Assembly (NCBI GenBank): GCA_016712715.1
Contig: JADJQM010000001.1
Coordinates: 1,383,001 to 1,447,000 of the forward strand
Length of the DNA: 64,000 bases
Origin: Rhodospirillaceae bacterium
GTDB taxonomy: Bacteria > Pseudomonadota > Alphaproteobacteria > Dongiales > Dongiaceae
Direction of reading: 5' to 3'
Part shown: positions 52,415 to 61,886 of the stretch, in pieces
Position numbering within the stretch: the first letter of the stretch is position 1
Layout of the letters: each line of letters begins with the position of its first letter
Made by a program: the position numbers and the translations under genes
The notes under the pieces: generated by a model
The model's input: the letters and a program-made list of their open reading frames with translations, nothing else
What the model was told of the DNA's origin: nothing
The model's database searches: none

Positions 52415-53175
52415 TGCGCATCTTCCTGTGGACCCTCGCGGCACTGTTCCTCGTACCCCTCGCCTTCAGCATCGCCCGCGGCATGGCCTATGAGGGGTCT
52501 TGGCGCGACGCGCCGCGACATTCGGCCGGCCTCGCCCCAGATCCCGCCACGACCCCGGACGCCATCGTGCAGATCTACACCGCGCGTGCCTTCAGCTGGC
52601 GCGGCTATGTGGCAACCCATCCCTGGATCATCGTCAAGCGCGAGGGCGCCCTGAAATTCGACCGGTACGAAGTCGTCGGCTGGGGTGGCGGGCCATCGCT
52701 GAAGAAGAACTACGCGCTGCCCGATGGCTATTGGTTCGGCGCCCTGCCCAGCATCATGGCGGAGTATCGCGGCCCCGGGACCGAAAAGTTGATCGACCGT
52801 ATCGAGGCGGCGATCGAGAGCTATCCGTTCAAGGACCAGTATCGCAGTTGGCCCGGCCCCAACAGCAACACGTTCCTGGCGCATGTCGCCCGCGAAGTGC
52901 CGGAATTGCGGCTCGACATTCCCGCCAATGCCATCGGCAAAGATTACCGCAGCTGGGATGCGCCGGTGGCTATGGCACCGAGCGGCACCGGCGTACAACT
53001 GTCGCTCCTCGGCGTGGCTGGCCTCACCATGGGGATCGAGGAAGGCGTCGAAGTCAACGTGCTGGGCCTCAATCTCGGCCTGGACATTCTGCGCCCCGCC
53101 CTGCGTGTGCCGGGCTTGGGCAGGATCGGTTTTCCAGAAGATGTCTCGCGCGCGGCGCCCGTGGTGGCCGATTAG
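52414..53175 (+). CDS. DUF3750 membrane-anchored protein
   Basis: 253 residues with one N-terminal hydrophobic segment (FLWTLAALFLVPLAFSIARG) and a soluble part containing IVQIYTARAFSWRGYVATHPWIIVK, NYALPDGYWFGALPSIM, YRSWPGPNSNTFLAHVAREVPEL and LSLLGVAGLTMGIEEGVEVNVLGLNLGLD, the conserved blocks of DUF3750. Function is unknown. NSNTF is reminiscent of amidase-type folds, but no catalytic assignment is possible. Confidence 0.85.
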   Translation: MRIFLWTLAALFLVPLAFSIARGMAYEGSWRDAPRHSAGLAPDPATTPDAIVQIYTARAFSWRGYVATHPWIIVKREGALKFDRYEVVGWGGGPSLKKNYALPDGYWFGALPSIMAEYRGPGTEKLIDRIEAAIESYPFKDQYRSWPGPNSNTFLAHVAREVPELRLDIPANAIGKDYRSWDAPVAMAPSGTGVQLSLLGVAGLTMGIEEGVEVNVLGLNLGLDILRPALRVPGLGRIGFPEDVSRAAPVVAD

Positions 53176-53552
53176 CGCTTTGATGTCGTCACGAGAAATC
53201 CCAGTTCCGCGCGCTTGGCCTTGGTAAGCTTGGCCGCCACCAGGCGATAGGCCGTCTCGAGATAGGCTCTGATATCCTTGTCGCTGAGCGCCTTTGCGCT
53301 TTCGAGCTGCACCCATTTGGCGCGGGCGAGATAGGGCGCCGGGATGATGCCTTTCTGCTGGCGCAGCAGGTCATAGGACATGTCGCTGCACTTGAAGCTG
53401 ATCTTGGTATCGGTGTCGCCGCCCTGACCCCAATTGGAGCACACAGCGAAGATCTTGCCGCCGATCTTCCAGACCGAGGCGCCACCCCATTGCTCGACAT
53501 GGGTGGTCTTGGGGAATGATTTGCAGAGCCTGTCGAATTCCGCGCGCGTCAT
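53172..53552 (-). CDS. MmcQ/YjbR family protein
   Basis: 126 residues with the YjbR (CyaY-like fold) pattern: FDRLCKSFPKTTHVEQWGGASVWKIGGKIFAV, ISFKCSDMSYDLLRQQKGIIPAPYLARAKWVQL and LETAYRLVAAKLTKAKRAEL. These small cytoplasmic proteins may bind DNA, but their role is unknown. It sits 11 nt downstream of kup on the same strand. Confidence 0.93.
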   Translation of the reverse strand: MTRAEFDRLCKSFPKTTHVEQWGGASVWKIGGKIFAVCSNWGQGGDTDTKISFKCSDMSYDLLRQQKGIIPAPYLARAKWVQLESAKALSDKDIRAYLETAYRLVAAKLTKAKRAELGFLVTTSKR

Positions 53553-53563
53553 TCGGGCTCACT

Positions 53564-55453
53564 TCAGATTTCTGTGCGGGCGCCCAATTCGATGATGCGG
53601 CCGACCGGGATGCGGAAGTAATCCGAGGCCGAGATTTCCGTATCCGACAGCAGGATGAACAGCCAACGGCGCCAGCCGGACATCGCCGATTTCGCCCGCG
53701 GCACGATGCGCTCTCGGCCGATGAAATAGGAGACGGCCTCAGGATCCATCACCAACCCATGCTTCGCCGCCATCTGCATGGCCGCCGGCAGGTTCGGTTC
53801 GTCGGCAAAACCATAGTGAACAATTATGCGCCAGAAGCCGCGGGTGAGCTCACGCACTTCGATGCGTTCGCTATCCGGCACAAACGGGCGCGCCTCGGTG
53901 ATCAAGGTGGTCATCACCACGCGCTCGTGAAGGATGCGGTTGTGGCGCATGTTGTGGAGGAGGGCAAACGGCACGCGGTCAATCTGGGCCGTCAGGAACA
54001 GGGCCGTGCCCGGCACGCGGCTGAGATGGCGCTCGGACAGGGCGCCGAGGAATTCTTCCTCGGTCAGCGAGCCGGCGCCGTGGCGCTTGGCAAGGAGGCC
54101 GCGGCCGTCCATCCAGGTCGACAGGACGAAGATGATGATGGCGCCGATGAGCAGCGGGAACCAGCCACCGTCGAGGACCTTCAGGAGGCTGGCGCCAAGC
54201 AATGAGGCTTCCACCAGCAGGATAAAGCCGATCACCAAAGCGGTGCGCAGCAGGCTCCATTTCCACAGCGAGCGGAACACGAAGTAAGCGATGATCGTAT
54301 CGATGATCATGGTGCCGGTGACGGCAATGCCGTAGGCGTTGGCGAGGCCACTTGAGGATTTGAAACCGACCACCAGCAGGATGACGCAGATCATCAGCAG
54401 CCAGTTGATCTGCGGCACATAGATCTGGCCCTGGTGATGGGCCGAGGTATGCGTGATGAGCAGGCGCGGGCAGACGCCCATGCGCATCGCCTGCCAGGAC
54501 AGCGAGAACGCGCCCGAGATGACCGCCTGCGAGGCAATGATGGTGGCCGCCGTGGCCAGCCCGATGAGGGGATAAAGGAACCAGTCCGGCGCCAGCAGAT
54601 AGAACGGGTTTGCGACGGCCTCAGGATGCGCCAGCACCAAGGCACCCTGGCCGAAATAGTTGAGCGTCAAACAGGGCAGCACGAAGATGAACCAGGAAGC
54701 TTGGATCGGCTTGCGGCCGAAATGGCCAAGATCGGCATAAAGCGCTTCGGCCCCGGTCACCGCCAGCAACACGGCGCCCATGACCGGAAAAGCGATGCCG
54801 ATGTTATGGAACAGAAACGACAGCGCGTAATGCGGCGACAAGGCGAGGAGGATTTCCGGATGCCCGACAATCTGCATCAGGCCGAGGATACCCAGTGTCG
54901 TGAACCACAGCATCATGACCGGGCCGAAGAAGGCACCCACCAGACCGGTGCCCCGGCTCTGGATGGCAAACAAACCGATCACGATCACGATCGTGATAGC
55001 GACGATCCAGTCCTTGTCGAGATTGGGCTGTGCGATCTTGAGGCCCTCGACCGCGGACAGAATCGAAATGGCCGGCGTGATCATGCCATCGCCATAGAAC
55101 AGCGCCGCGCCGACGATGCCGAGGGCCAGGAACTTCTCTCGCCGGCCAGGCTTACTCGCCGATTGGATGGCGAGACCGATGAGGGCCAAGAGACCACCCT
55201 GCCCCTGGTTGTCGGCGCGCAGGATCAGCAGCGCGTATTTGAAACTGACGATGATGGTGATCGTCCAGAAGATCAGCGACAGGATGCCGAACACATGGTC
55301 CGGATTGGCCAAGACCTCGCCAGCGCCATGGAAGGCTTCGCGGAAGGTATAAAGCGGCGAGGTGCCGATGTCGCCGAACACGACACCCAGCGCGCCGATG
55401 GCGAGCGGCGCCAGCGCGCCAGTTGGTGCGTGCCCGGTATCAGGGGACGGCAT
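53564..55453 (-). CDS. kup: Low-affinity potassium uptake transporter
   Basis: 629 residues from the ATG at 55453, close to the E. coli Kup length of 622; upstream in-frame sequence looks non-coding. The start region GALAPLAIGALGVVFGDIGTSPLYTFREAF is diagnostic, followed by about twelve membrane helices (ALFYGDGMITPAISILSAVEGLK, FFGPVMMLWFTTLGILG) and a soluble tail (ERHLSRVPGTALFLTAQIDRVPFALLHNMRHN). It imports K+ with protons. The yjbR gene follows in the same direction. Confidence 0.96.
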   Translation of the reverse strand: MPSPDTGHAPTGALAPLAIGALGVVFGDIGTSPLYTFREAFHGAGEVLANPDHVFGILSLIFWTITIIVSFKYALLILRADNQGQGGLLALIGLAIQSASKPGRREKFLALGIVGAALFYGDGMITPAISILSAVEGLKIAQPNLDKDWIVAITIVIVIGLFAIQSRGTGLVGAFFGPVMMLWFTTLGILGLMQIVGHPEILLALSPHYALSFLFHNIGIAFPVMGAVLLAVTGAEALYADLGHFGRKPIQASWFIFVLPCLTLNYFGQGALVLAHPEAVANPFYLLAPDWFLYPLIGLATAATIIASQAVISGAFSLSWQAMRMGVCPRLLITHTSAHHQGQIYVPQINWLLMICVILLVVGFKSSSGLANAYGIAVTGTMIIDTIIAYFVFRSLWKWSLLRTALVIGFILLVEASLLGASLLKVLDGGWFPLLIGAIIIFVLSTWMDGRGLLAKRHGAGSLTEEEFLGALSERHLSRVPGTALFLTAQIDRVPFALLHNMRHNRILHERVVMTTLITEARPFVPDSERIEVRELTRGFWRIIVHYGFADEPNLPAAMQMAAKHGLVMDPEAVSYFIGRERIVPRAKSAMSGWRRWLFILLSDTEISASDYFRIPVGRIIELGARTEI

Positions 55454-55678
55454 GCCGCCCTGGCTATCTTGTGTCGGCGTTGATGTGGTCACGTGGTGTT
55501 GGTGGCATCGCCGGTCCGATCTCTGGTCGACCCGCCACCAAGACGCGGCGGCTGATCTGGACTGACAATGAGAATCCATCCCCTGCTGAACTGGGCCTGT
55601 CCGACCCCCTGAAAGCGGCGCATCCTGTCATCGGCCTGCCCCTCGCGCAATAGGGTTTTTGCATTGCAAAATTCACCC

Positions 55679-55706
55679 TTGACTCTCCCGCGGGAAAGGC
55701 TTTAGA
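55679..55706 (+). promoter_or_regulatory. Possible sigma-70 promoter of gpt
   Basis: TTGACT (55679-55684) and TTTAGA (55701-55706) are spaced 16 nt apart in front of the gpt gene. The -10 match is imperfect. The rest of the 55454-55823 gap between divergent kup and gpt holds nothing else I can identify. Confidence 0.35.
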
Positions 55707-55823
55707 GGCGCCGCCGCCAATCGGCAATTGCCGCGTGTCGTGCCATCGGTTAATGCTCAAACCATTCGCATCCGGTCAGGTTCCGGTCGGTGGCGAATAC
55801 GGCGAGTCCCAGGGGGAAATCAC

Positions 55824-56303
55824 ATGTCCGATCCGCAAAAGACCTTTCCCGTATCCTGGGAAGAACTGCATCGCAATGCCAAGGCGCTGGCCTGGCGCCT
55901 CATCGAAAAGGGGCCCTTCAACGGCATCGTCGCCGTGACCCGCGGCGGCCTCGTGCCGGCTGCCATCATCGCCCGCGAGCTCGACATCCGCCTGATCGAT
56001 ACGGTCTGCATGCAGAGTTACACAGATGACCATGCCCAGGGTCACATCACGGTTCTGAAGGATGCGCCGGGCAATGGCGAAGGTTGGCTGATCATCGACG
56101 ATCTCGTCGATACAGGGCGCACAGCGCGCGTGGTGCGCGACATGCTCCCCAAGGCGCATTTCGCCACGATCTATGCAAAACCCTCCGGCAGGCCGCTGGT
56201 CGATACCTTCGTGACAGAAGTTTCGCAGGACACCTGGATCTATTTTCCCTGGGATATCGAACTGCAATTCGCCCAGCCGATCGCCAAGATGAAGCGCGAC
56301 TAG
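55824..56303 (+). CDS. gpt: Xanthine-guanine phosphoribosyltransferase
   Basis: 159 residues from the ATG at 55824 (AGGGGGA upstream). The type I phosphoribosyltransferase fold is clear: GIVAVTRGGLVPAAIIARELDIRLIDTVC and the PRPP loop WLIIDDLVDTGRTA. The C-terminal WIYFPWDIELQFAQPI is typical of bacterial Gpt. It salvages guanine and xanthine to nucleotides. Its 3' end overlaps panC, convergent. Confidence 0.93.
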   Translation: MSDPQKTFPVSWEELHRNAKALAWRLIEKGPFNGIVAVTRGGLVPAAIIARELDIRLIDTVCMQSYTDDHAQGHITVLKDAPGNGEGWLIIDDLVDTGRTARVVRDMLPKAHFATIYAKPSGRPLVDTFVTEVSQDTWIYFPWDIELQFAQPIAKMKRD

Positions 56304-57148
56304 AGAACCGGCCAGTTGTCTATCAGCCGCGTCTTGCCAACAAAGGCGGCGACGAACAAGCGGCAACCTGGAATGGCAGCACGCAGCGGCTGCAGATTTT
56401 CTTCGCCACAAAGTTCGAGGTAGTCGAGGCGCGTGATGCCGGCCTGGGCCAGTCGCTGTTTCGCAGCGTCCAGAATGGGCGCCGCCGCTCCTCCCACCGC
56501 GAGTTCCGCGGCCGTTTCGCGGAGGATACGTGGCAGCGCCGCCGCCGTGGCGCGATCTTCCACCGCGAGGTAGCGATTGCGGGACGACAGAGCGAGGCCG
56601 TCCGCTTCGCGGATCGTCGGCACACCAATAATCGCGACCGGGATATCGAGATCGCGCGCGAGGCGCTTGATCACCTGCAACTGCTGGAAGTCCTTTTCGC
56701 CGAAATAGGCGCGGGTAGATCCAGCCTGCAGCAGCAACTTGGTGACGACCGTGGCAACACCGCCGAAATGATGCGGCCGCGAAACACCGCACAGATGGTC
56801 GGTCAAACCGGCCACAGCCACTGAGGTCGCAAAGCCGGCGGGATACATTTCCGCAACATCGGGCGCAAACAGCAGATTGCAGCCGGCCTCTGCGAGCTTC
56901 GCCGCATCGCCAGATTCATCGCGCGGATAGGCCTTGAGATCTTCGTTGGCACCGAACTGCATTGGATTGACGAAGATCGTCGCAATCACAAAGTCGTTTT
57001 CCGCCTTGGCGCGACGCACTAGGGCGATATGGCCATCATGCAGCGCCCCCATGGTCGGCACCAGACCGATCGACTTCCGGCCGAGGCGCTGGTCATGAGT
57101 CCTGGCGCGCAAATCGGCAACGCGGCGAACGATGGGCAGGTCACGCAT
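56300..57148 (-). CDS. panC: Pantothenate synthetase
   Basis: 282 residues: GLVPTMGALHDGHIALVRRA carries the HIGH-like motif, followed by FVNPMQFGANEDLKAYPRD, TDHLCGVSRPHHFGGVATVV, YFGEKDFQQLQVIKRL and ALSSRNRYL. It ligates pantoate and beta-alanine with ATP. It lies 20 nt downstream of panB. Confidence 0.97.
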   Translation of the reverse strand: MRDLPIVRRVADLRARTHDQRLGRKSIGLVPTMGALHDGHIALVRRAKAENDFVIATIFVNPMQFGANEDLKAYPRDESGDAAKLAEAGCNLLFAPDVAEMYPAGFATSVAVAGLTDHLCGVSRPHHFGGVATVVTKLLLQAGSTRAYFGEKDFQQLQVIKRLARDLDIPVAIIGVPTIREADGLALSSRNRYLAVEDRATAAALPRILRETAAELAVGGAAAPILDAAKQRLAQAGITRLDYLELCGEENLQPLRAAIPGCRLFVAAFVGKTRLIDNWPVL

Positions 57149-57168
57149 GATGAGACTTTGTCGAGGGC

Positions 57169-58023
57169 TTAGCCGTGCTTCTTCATCGCGCCGAAGATGT
57201 GCTCCGGCCCGGGGAAGGATCGGGTGCGGACGTCCGCGGCATAGCGGGCGGCAGCCTCCTCGATGTCGGCGCCGAGCTCGGCATAGCGCTTGACGAAGCG
57301 CGGCTTGAAATTGCTGAAGAGGCCAAGAATGTCTTCCGCGACCAGCACCTGGCCATCACAGGCCGCCGAGGCACCGATGCCGATGACAGGCACGGACACG
57401 CGGGCGGTCACGGCCTGTGCTATCTGCTCCATGACGCCTTCCAGCACGATCGAGAACGCACCAGCTTCGGCAATCGCGAGGGCATCGGCCATGACGCCGG
57501 CAGCCTCCTGGTCACCACGACCGCGGGCGCGATAGCCGCCCAACGTATTCACCGATTGGGGCATCAAGCCGACATGGCCCATGACCGGCACGCCGCGCTT
57601 CACCAGGAAGGAAACAGTATCGGCGAGATCCCGGCCGCCTTCCAGCTTCACGGCCTGACAGCCGGTTTCCTTCATGATGCGGGCGGCGGATCGGAAGGCC
57701 TGTTCCGGGCTCTCCTGATAGGAGCCGAACGGCATGTCGACCACGACCAGCGAGGTTTTGGAACCGCGGCAGACGGCTGCGCCATGCTGGATCATCATGT
57801 CGAGTGTCACGGGCAAGGTGCTGTCGAAGCCGTAGAGCACCATGCCGAGCGAATCCCCGACCATCAGCAGGTCGACATGGCCATCGAGGCGCTGTGCCAT
57901 CGGCGTCGTGTAGGCGGTCAGACAGACGAGGGGTTCCGCACCCTTGCGGGCGGCAAATTCCGGGATCGACAGCCGCTTCGACGTAGCGCCTTCCATGGAC
58001 GCCGACTTGCCGTGGACGCTCAT
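57169..58023 (-). CDS. panB: 3-methyl-2-oxobutanoate hydroxymethyltransferase
   Basis: 284 residues from the ATG at 58023 (GGGAGGCGAGG upstream); the longer frame has no support. PanB features are CLTAYTTPMAQRLDGHVDLLMVGDSLGMVLYG, VVVDMPFGSYQESPEQA, VKLEGG, VMGHVGLMPQSVNTLGGY and IGIGASAACDGQVLVAEDILGL. It uses methylene-THF to make ketopantoate, another use of the folate C1 pool. It heads panBC. Confidence 0.96.
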   Translation of the reverse strand: MSVHGKSASMEGATSKRLSIPEFAARKGAEPLVCLTAYTTPMAQRLDGHVDLLMVGDSLGMVLYGFDSTLPVTLDMMIQHGAAVCRGSKTSLVVVDMPFGSYQESPEQAFRSAARIMKETGCQAVKLEGGRDLADTVSFLVKRGVPVMGHVGLMPQSVNTLGGYRARGRGDQEAAGVMADALAIAEAGAFSIVLEGVMEQIAQAVTARVSVPVIGIGASAACDGQVLVAEDILGLFSNFKPRFVKRYAELGADIEEAAARYAADVRTRSFPGPEHIFGAMKKHG

Positions 58024-58163
58024 CCTCGCCTCCCTGGTGACAGCGACCACGGTGAGCCGTTCGGCTTCCCCTGCCCGTCGATCTGCTGTTTCAAACGCGA
58101 CATTCTGTCCGATCCTGCTGCACTGCACAATAGCAAATCGGGCGAGAAATCAAGACTGAGAGA

Positions 58164-58628
58164 TCAGGATTCGTGCCCTTTTCCGCGATGACGGCGTTCG
58201 TTCCAATACTGCGCCATGACGTAATAGGTAAAGGAGGCGCTCCAGGCGATCAGCACGAGGCCGGTCAAGGCCTCGATTCCAGCCAGTAACCGCATGTCAG
58301 GGCTCAGCAACTCGGCATCGCCAAAACCCAGGGAAGTATATGATTCTGCTGAGAAATTCAGGTAATCGACAAAGCTGCGCCGGTAATCGTCGGAGAACCC
58401 GAACGTGACGCCGGTCCAGCTCATCAGCCAGTAGGCGATGGCGAACATCCAGATTTCGATGGTATGGGCCAACATGCAGGCGCAGACACCGACCATGACA
58501 TGGGCGCGTCTGGGGACCACATCCATGCGCGGCAACAGATAGCTCGCCACCAGGCGGAGGGCTTCATAGTGAATGCCGATTGCGACGAGCACCAGAATGG
58601 TGCCGAAGAGGAGGGTAACAAAGAACAT
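58164..58628 (-). CDS. Two-transmembrane ion channel protein (potassium-channel type)
   Basis: 154 residues with hydrophobic helices at about 3-25, 45-70 and 115-140. The re-entrant part carries SYTSLGFGDAE, a TxGFGD-type selectivity filter of K+ channels. There is no RCK or cyclic-nucleotide domain attached, so gating signals are unknown. Confidence 0.85.
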   Translation of the reverse strand: MFFVTLLFGTILVLVAIGIHYEALRLVASYLLPRMDVVPRRAHVMVGVCACMLAHTIEIWMFAIAYWLMSWTGVTFGFSDDYRRSFVDYLNFSAESYTSLGFGDAELLSPDMRLLAGIEALTGLVLIAWSASFTYYVMAQYWNERRHRGKGHES

Positions 58629-58763
58629 GGGAGAGTGACTTCCGCTGGCCGGTCAAAGCGGCTAAACGGTAGTGCCTGACGACCTACAAAGCAAAACTTT
58701 CGGATTTGATCCTTAGCGACATTTCCGCCTGGACCGATCAGGAACAATTGCCTCAGAGCCTAG

Positions 58764-59324
58764 ATGTACAAAGACAACAGCCTCATTCCTTCCGAAGCTA
58801 TTCGCCTCGCGGCCCTTGGCCTGCTGTGGCAGGGAGAGCGCAGCTATGCCGATCTCGCCCGTGAGATCCGCCATTTCGTCGGCCGTATTGTCGGGCCGTC
58901 GCTGGAACTGCTGGGGCCGTCGCTCGAACTGTTCAAGATCGAGGGCATCATTGAAGCGATCGATCCAAAGCAGCCAGCCGAGGCCCAGATCATGCGCCTG
59001 ACGGCCGATGGCCGGGCCGAGTTGCAGCGGCTGATGACGACCCGGATGCGCGGGCCGATGGGCGAGGTCAATAAGCTGATCGTTGCCTTCAAGATGCACT
59101 TCTTCAACTGCCTGTCGCCGGATGACCAGCGCCAGCAGCTCGACCTCCTGATCGAGGCTTGCGACAAGGAGCTGGCGAGGCTCGGCGACCTGCGCAGCTA
59201 CGAACCCCTCACGGCGACCAGCGGGCACCTGCCCTCCTGGCTCGACCTCGAAATCGGCGAGATTGCGACGCGGCGAACCTGGTTTGAAGGGCTTAAGTCC
59301 CAGATCGACCATCTGGATCAATAA
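58764..59324 (+). CDS. PadR-like winged-helix regulator
   Basis: 186 residues. The N-terminal part (IPSEAIRLAALGLLWQGERSYADLAREIRHFVGRI) is a winged helix that leads to MRLTADGRAELQRLM in the wing, and the C-terminal part is helical (MHFFNCLSPDDQRQQLDLLIEACDKELARL), the PadR dimerisation pattern. Residues 44-57 hold a direct repeat GPSLELLGPSLELF caused by a 21-bp tandem duplication at 58893-58934. Its targets are unknown. Confidence 0.8.
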   Translation: MYKDNSLIPSEAIRLAALGLLWQGERSYADLAREIRHFVGRIVGPSLELLGPSLELFKIEGIIEAIDPKQPAEAQIMRLTADGRAELQRLMTTRMRGPMGEVNKLIVAFKMHFFNCLSPDDQRQQLDLLIEACDKELARLGDLRSYEPLTATSGHLPSWLDLEIGEIATRRTWFEGLKSQIDHLDQ

Positions 59325-59389
59325 AACCCGAGCGAATCAGGGTTAATCCACCCGCCAGCGGTTGCGGAAAGTCGTCATTCTCCTTACCT

Positions 59390-60244
59390 ATGCTTTTTAT
59401 GCCGCCAGTAACCCGCTTCGCGCCCAGCCCGACAGGATATCTGCATCTCGGCCATGCCTATTCGGCACTGGATGGCTGGCAACGGGCACGCAAGGTGGGG
59501 GGAAGGTTTCTATTGCGTATCGAGGATATCGACCAGACCCGCTGCCGCCCGGTTTTCGAAGCTGCCCTGCTTGAAGACCTCGCTTGGCTCGGCATCGATT
59601 GGGACGGCCCGGTACGGCGTCAATCTGATCACTTTGATGATTACCGCTCGGCGCTGGCCCAGCTCACGGCGCTCGGCGTGATCTATCCCTGTTTCTGCAG
59701 TCGCAAAGACATCGCCGCCGCATCCGCGGCACCGCATGGCCAGGCTCATAGCGATTCTGGTGGCCCGCTTTATCCCGGAACCTGCCGATCGCTGTCCCCG
59801 GACGAGGCTGCCGCCCGTCAGGCGGCGGGTGCACCCTTTGCCCTGCGGCTCGACGTCGCCAGGGCTCGCGCCTTGTGCGGGGACCTCCGTTTCAACGATG
59901 AGCGGGCTGGCGAGATTGTCGTGGAGCTGGAACTTTTGGGCGATATCGTTCTGGCGCGGCGAGAGACACCGTGCAGCTATCACCTCTGCGTCACGCTGGA
60001 TGACCATCTGCAGGGCGTGACCCTGGTGACGCGCGCTGAAGATCTCCTCCCGGCAACCCATATCCATCGCCTGTTGCAGGCGCTGCTTGGTCTGCACACG
60101 CCGGATTACGCGCATCACAAGATCCTCACCGACAGCGACGGCACGCGACTGGCCAAACGCCAAGGTGCAACCAGTCTGCGCGACTTGCGCGCGGCCGGCA
60201 TCGCTCCGCCCGACATTCTTCGCATGGCCGGGTTTTCCGGCTAA
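59390..60244 (+). CDS. gluQ: Glutamyl-Q tRNA(Asp) synthetase
   Basis: 284 residues resembling the catalytic half of glutamyl-tRNA synthetase without the anticodon-binding domain. The HIGH-type motif is RFAPSPTGYLHLGHAYSAL, the zinc-site region includes YPCFCSRKDI and YPGTCR, and the KMSKS counterpart is DGTRLAKRQGATSL. It attaches glutamate to queuosine in tRNA-Asp. Length fits GluQRS. Confidence 0.95.
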   Translation: MLFMPPVTRFAPSPTGYLHLGHAYSALDGWQRARKVGGRFLLRIEDIDQTRCRPVFEAALLEDLAWLGIDWDGPVRRQSDHFDDYRSALAQLTALGVIYPCFCSRKDIAAASAAPHGQAHSDSGGPLYPGTCRSLSPDEAAARQAAGAPFALRLDVARARALCGDLRFNDERAGEIVVELELLGDIVLARRETPCSYHLCVTLDDHLQGVTLVTRAEDLLPATHIHRLLQALLGLHTPDYAHHKILTDSDGTRLAKRQGATSLRDLRAAGIAPPDILRMAGFSG

Positions 60245-60297
60245 GCGTTCCCTAAACCCTTCATTGCCTAAGCTTCACCCCAAGAAAGCCGCTTTAA

Positions 60298-60990
60298 ATG
60301 TTAGACACCATTCTCGCCTTTCTGACTGGCCCGGAAATGATCGCGTTCGGACAGGTCATCCTGATCGATCTGGTGCTGGCCGGCGACAACGCCATTGTCG
60401 TCGGCATGGCTGCGGCCGGCCTGCCAGCGCAACAGCGTACCAAGGTCATCATGATCGGCATCGCCGCCGCGACCGTGATGCGCATCGGCTTTGCCCTCGG
60501 CACGACGTACCTTCTATCCATCATCGGCCTGACACTGGCCGGCGGCATTCTGCTGCTGTGGGTGTGCTGGAAGTTCTGGCGCGAACTCGAGCATCAGCGT
60601 CGGGAAAACCGCCAAGCAAAGCTCGATGCCGGCGAAGCCCTGACCGCCGACGAGAAAGCAGATCTAAAGGAAGCAGAATCGGCATTGCCTGGCGCGCCGC
60701 CTGCCAAGACCATGCGCCAGGCCATCATTCAGATCGTCATCGCCGACGTTTCAATGTCCCTCGACAATGTGCTGGCAGTTGCCGGCGCTGCCCACGAGCA
60801 TCCGAACGTGCTGATTTTCGGTCTCATCCTGTCGGTCGCCTTGATGGGTCTTGCCGCGACACTGATCGCCAAGCTCCTGAAGCGTTACCATTGGATCGCC
60901 TATATTGGCCTTGCCGTGATCTTCTACGTGGCCGGCGACATGATCTGGCGCGGCTGGGCGGAGATCGCCCCCATGGTCAATGGCGGGTAA
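60298..60990 (+). CDS. TerC-family (YjbE-type) integral membrane protein
   Basis: 230 residues with about seven membrane helices and the two TerC acidic motifs in membrane context, LIDLVLAGDNAIVVGMAAAGLP and VIADVSMSLDNVLAVAGAAHEH. A charged loop (residues about 100-140, RRENRQAKLDAGEALTADEKADLKEAE) divides the halves. TerC proteins are linked to metal (manganese, calcium) export at the inner membrane. The gap to gluQ is too short for a yybP-ykoY riboswitch. Confidence 0.92.
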   Translation: MLDTILAFLTGPEMIAFGQVILIDLVLAGDNAIVVGMAAAGLPAQQRTKVIMIGIAAATVMRIGFALGTTYLLSIIGLTLAGGILLLWVCWKFWRELEHQRRENRQAKLDAGEALTADEKADLKEAESALPGAPPAKTMRQAIIQIVIADVSMSLDNVLAVAGAAHEHPNVLIFGLILSVALMGLAATLIAKLLKRYHWIAYIGLAVIFYVAGDMIWRGWAEIAPMVNGG

Positions 60991-60998
60991 CATCCACG

Positions 60999-61028
60999 CC
61001 CCTCGCCTCGCATGAGCGGGGCGAGGGG
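60999..61028. terminator. Hairpin between convergent genes, possible bidirectional terminator
   Basis: CCCCTCGCC (60999-61007) pairs with GGCGAGGGG (61020-61028) in the 44-nt space between the terC-type gene and the convergent NUDIX gene. No T-run follows on either strand, so termination efficiency is uncertain. Confidence 0.5.
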
Positions 61029-61034
61029 TGATGT

Positions 61035-61886
61035 TCAGGGTTTCCGGGATACGCCCAGGGCAAGGTCGCAATAGTCGGCGCGATCCGGTGTCAGATAGCT
61101 CTGGCGAATCAGGAAGTCGATGATCACCAATCCGACATTGAATTTGAAATCACTGGTCTCGGCCAGCAATCGCTCGACCTCTGAGAGTGGCAACAGGCGG
61201 AAATCTGCAATCTCGCCATCATGGTTGCGCGGCACGAAATCTGCCGGCAGTTCCAGGTCATAGACAAAGATCGTATCGTCGCGAAGGCATCCGTCCAGTT
61301 CCATCCGGTAGCTGAGCGCCCCGCAGGGCCTGGCGCGCCGCGCCAGCTCTTTGGGGAGCGAGGCTTCCTCTGCCGCTTCCTTGATCAGATTGTCGAACGG
61401 CTTCACCCCGGACGGCAGCCCCCCCGCCACGAGATGATCAAGCTTGCCAGGTTCGATCGGGCGGTTGGCCGCGCGCCGCCCGACCCAAAGCCAGATTTCG
61501 CCATCACGGCGCACATAGCCGTTGAGATGGACGCCATAGGCCTTCACGCCAAAGAGTGGGACGCCGGCGCGCTCCAGATCGAACAGTGGTTCGGCGCCAT
61601 AGTGTGCGGCAATGGTAAAGAGCTCGTCGCGCCAGCCCTGGATAAAGCCGTCCTGGCGCAACTCGCGCATCACGGAATCGATCGCCGCGGAACGATAGTC
61701 GAAACTGTCGAGATGATCCGCGACCGCAACATGGTCCTGCGCCACTTGGAAGACGCTGGGAAAGCGCTGCAGTTCGGCCGCAAGATCGCGCCGCGTAAAT
61801 CCGATCTGCACGTCGCGGACGACAAAGGGCAGATAGCGGGCAAGGTCATGACGATGGCAGGAGACGATGCGGTCCATCAGGCTCAT
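61035..61886 (-). CDS. DUF4743-NUDIX hydrolase, paralog 2
   Basis: 283 residues. An N-terminal DUF4743 region (LARYLPFVVRDVQIGFTRRDLAAELQRF, GWRDELFTIAAHYG, LFGVKAYGVHLNGYV) is joined to a NUDIX fold (WLWVGRRAANRPIEPGKLDHLVAGGLPSG, NLIKEAAEEASLP, FRLLPLSEVERLL). The glutamates of the NUDIX helix are kept. Related proteins act on thiamine or other diphosphates. Its start overlaps the stop of the upstream paralog (ATGA). Confidence 0.88.
   Translation of the reverse strand: MSLMDRIVSCHRHDLARYLPFVVRDVQIGFTRRDLAAELQRFPSVFQVAQDHVAVADHLDSFDYRSAAIDSVMRELRQDGFIQGWRDELFTIAAHYGAEPLFDLERAGVPLFGVKAYGVHLNGYVRRDGEIWLWVGRRAANRPIEPGKLDHLVAGGLPSGVKPFDNLIKEAAEEASLPKELARRARPCGALSYRMELDGCLRDDTIFVYDLELPADFVPRNHDGEIADFRLLPLSEVERLLAETSDFKFNVGLVIIDFLIRQSYLTPDRADYCDLALGVSRKP

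Noticed and set aside
60245..60297. yybP-ykoY manganese riboswitch before the TerC-family gene
   Set aside because: Only 53 nt separate the genes, too few for the aptamer.
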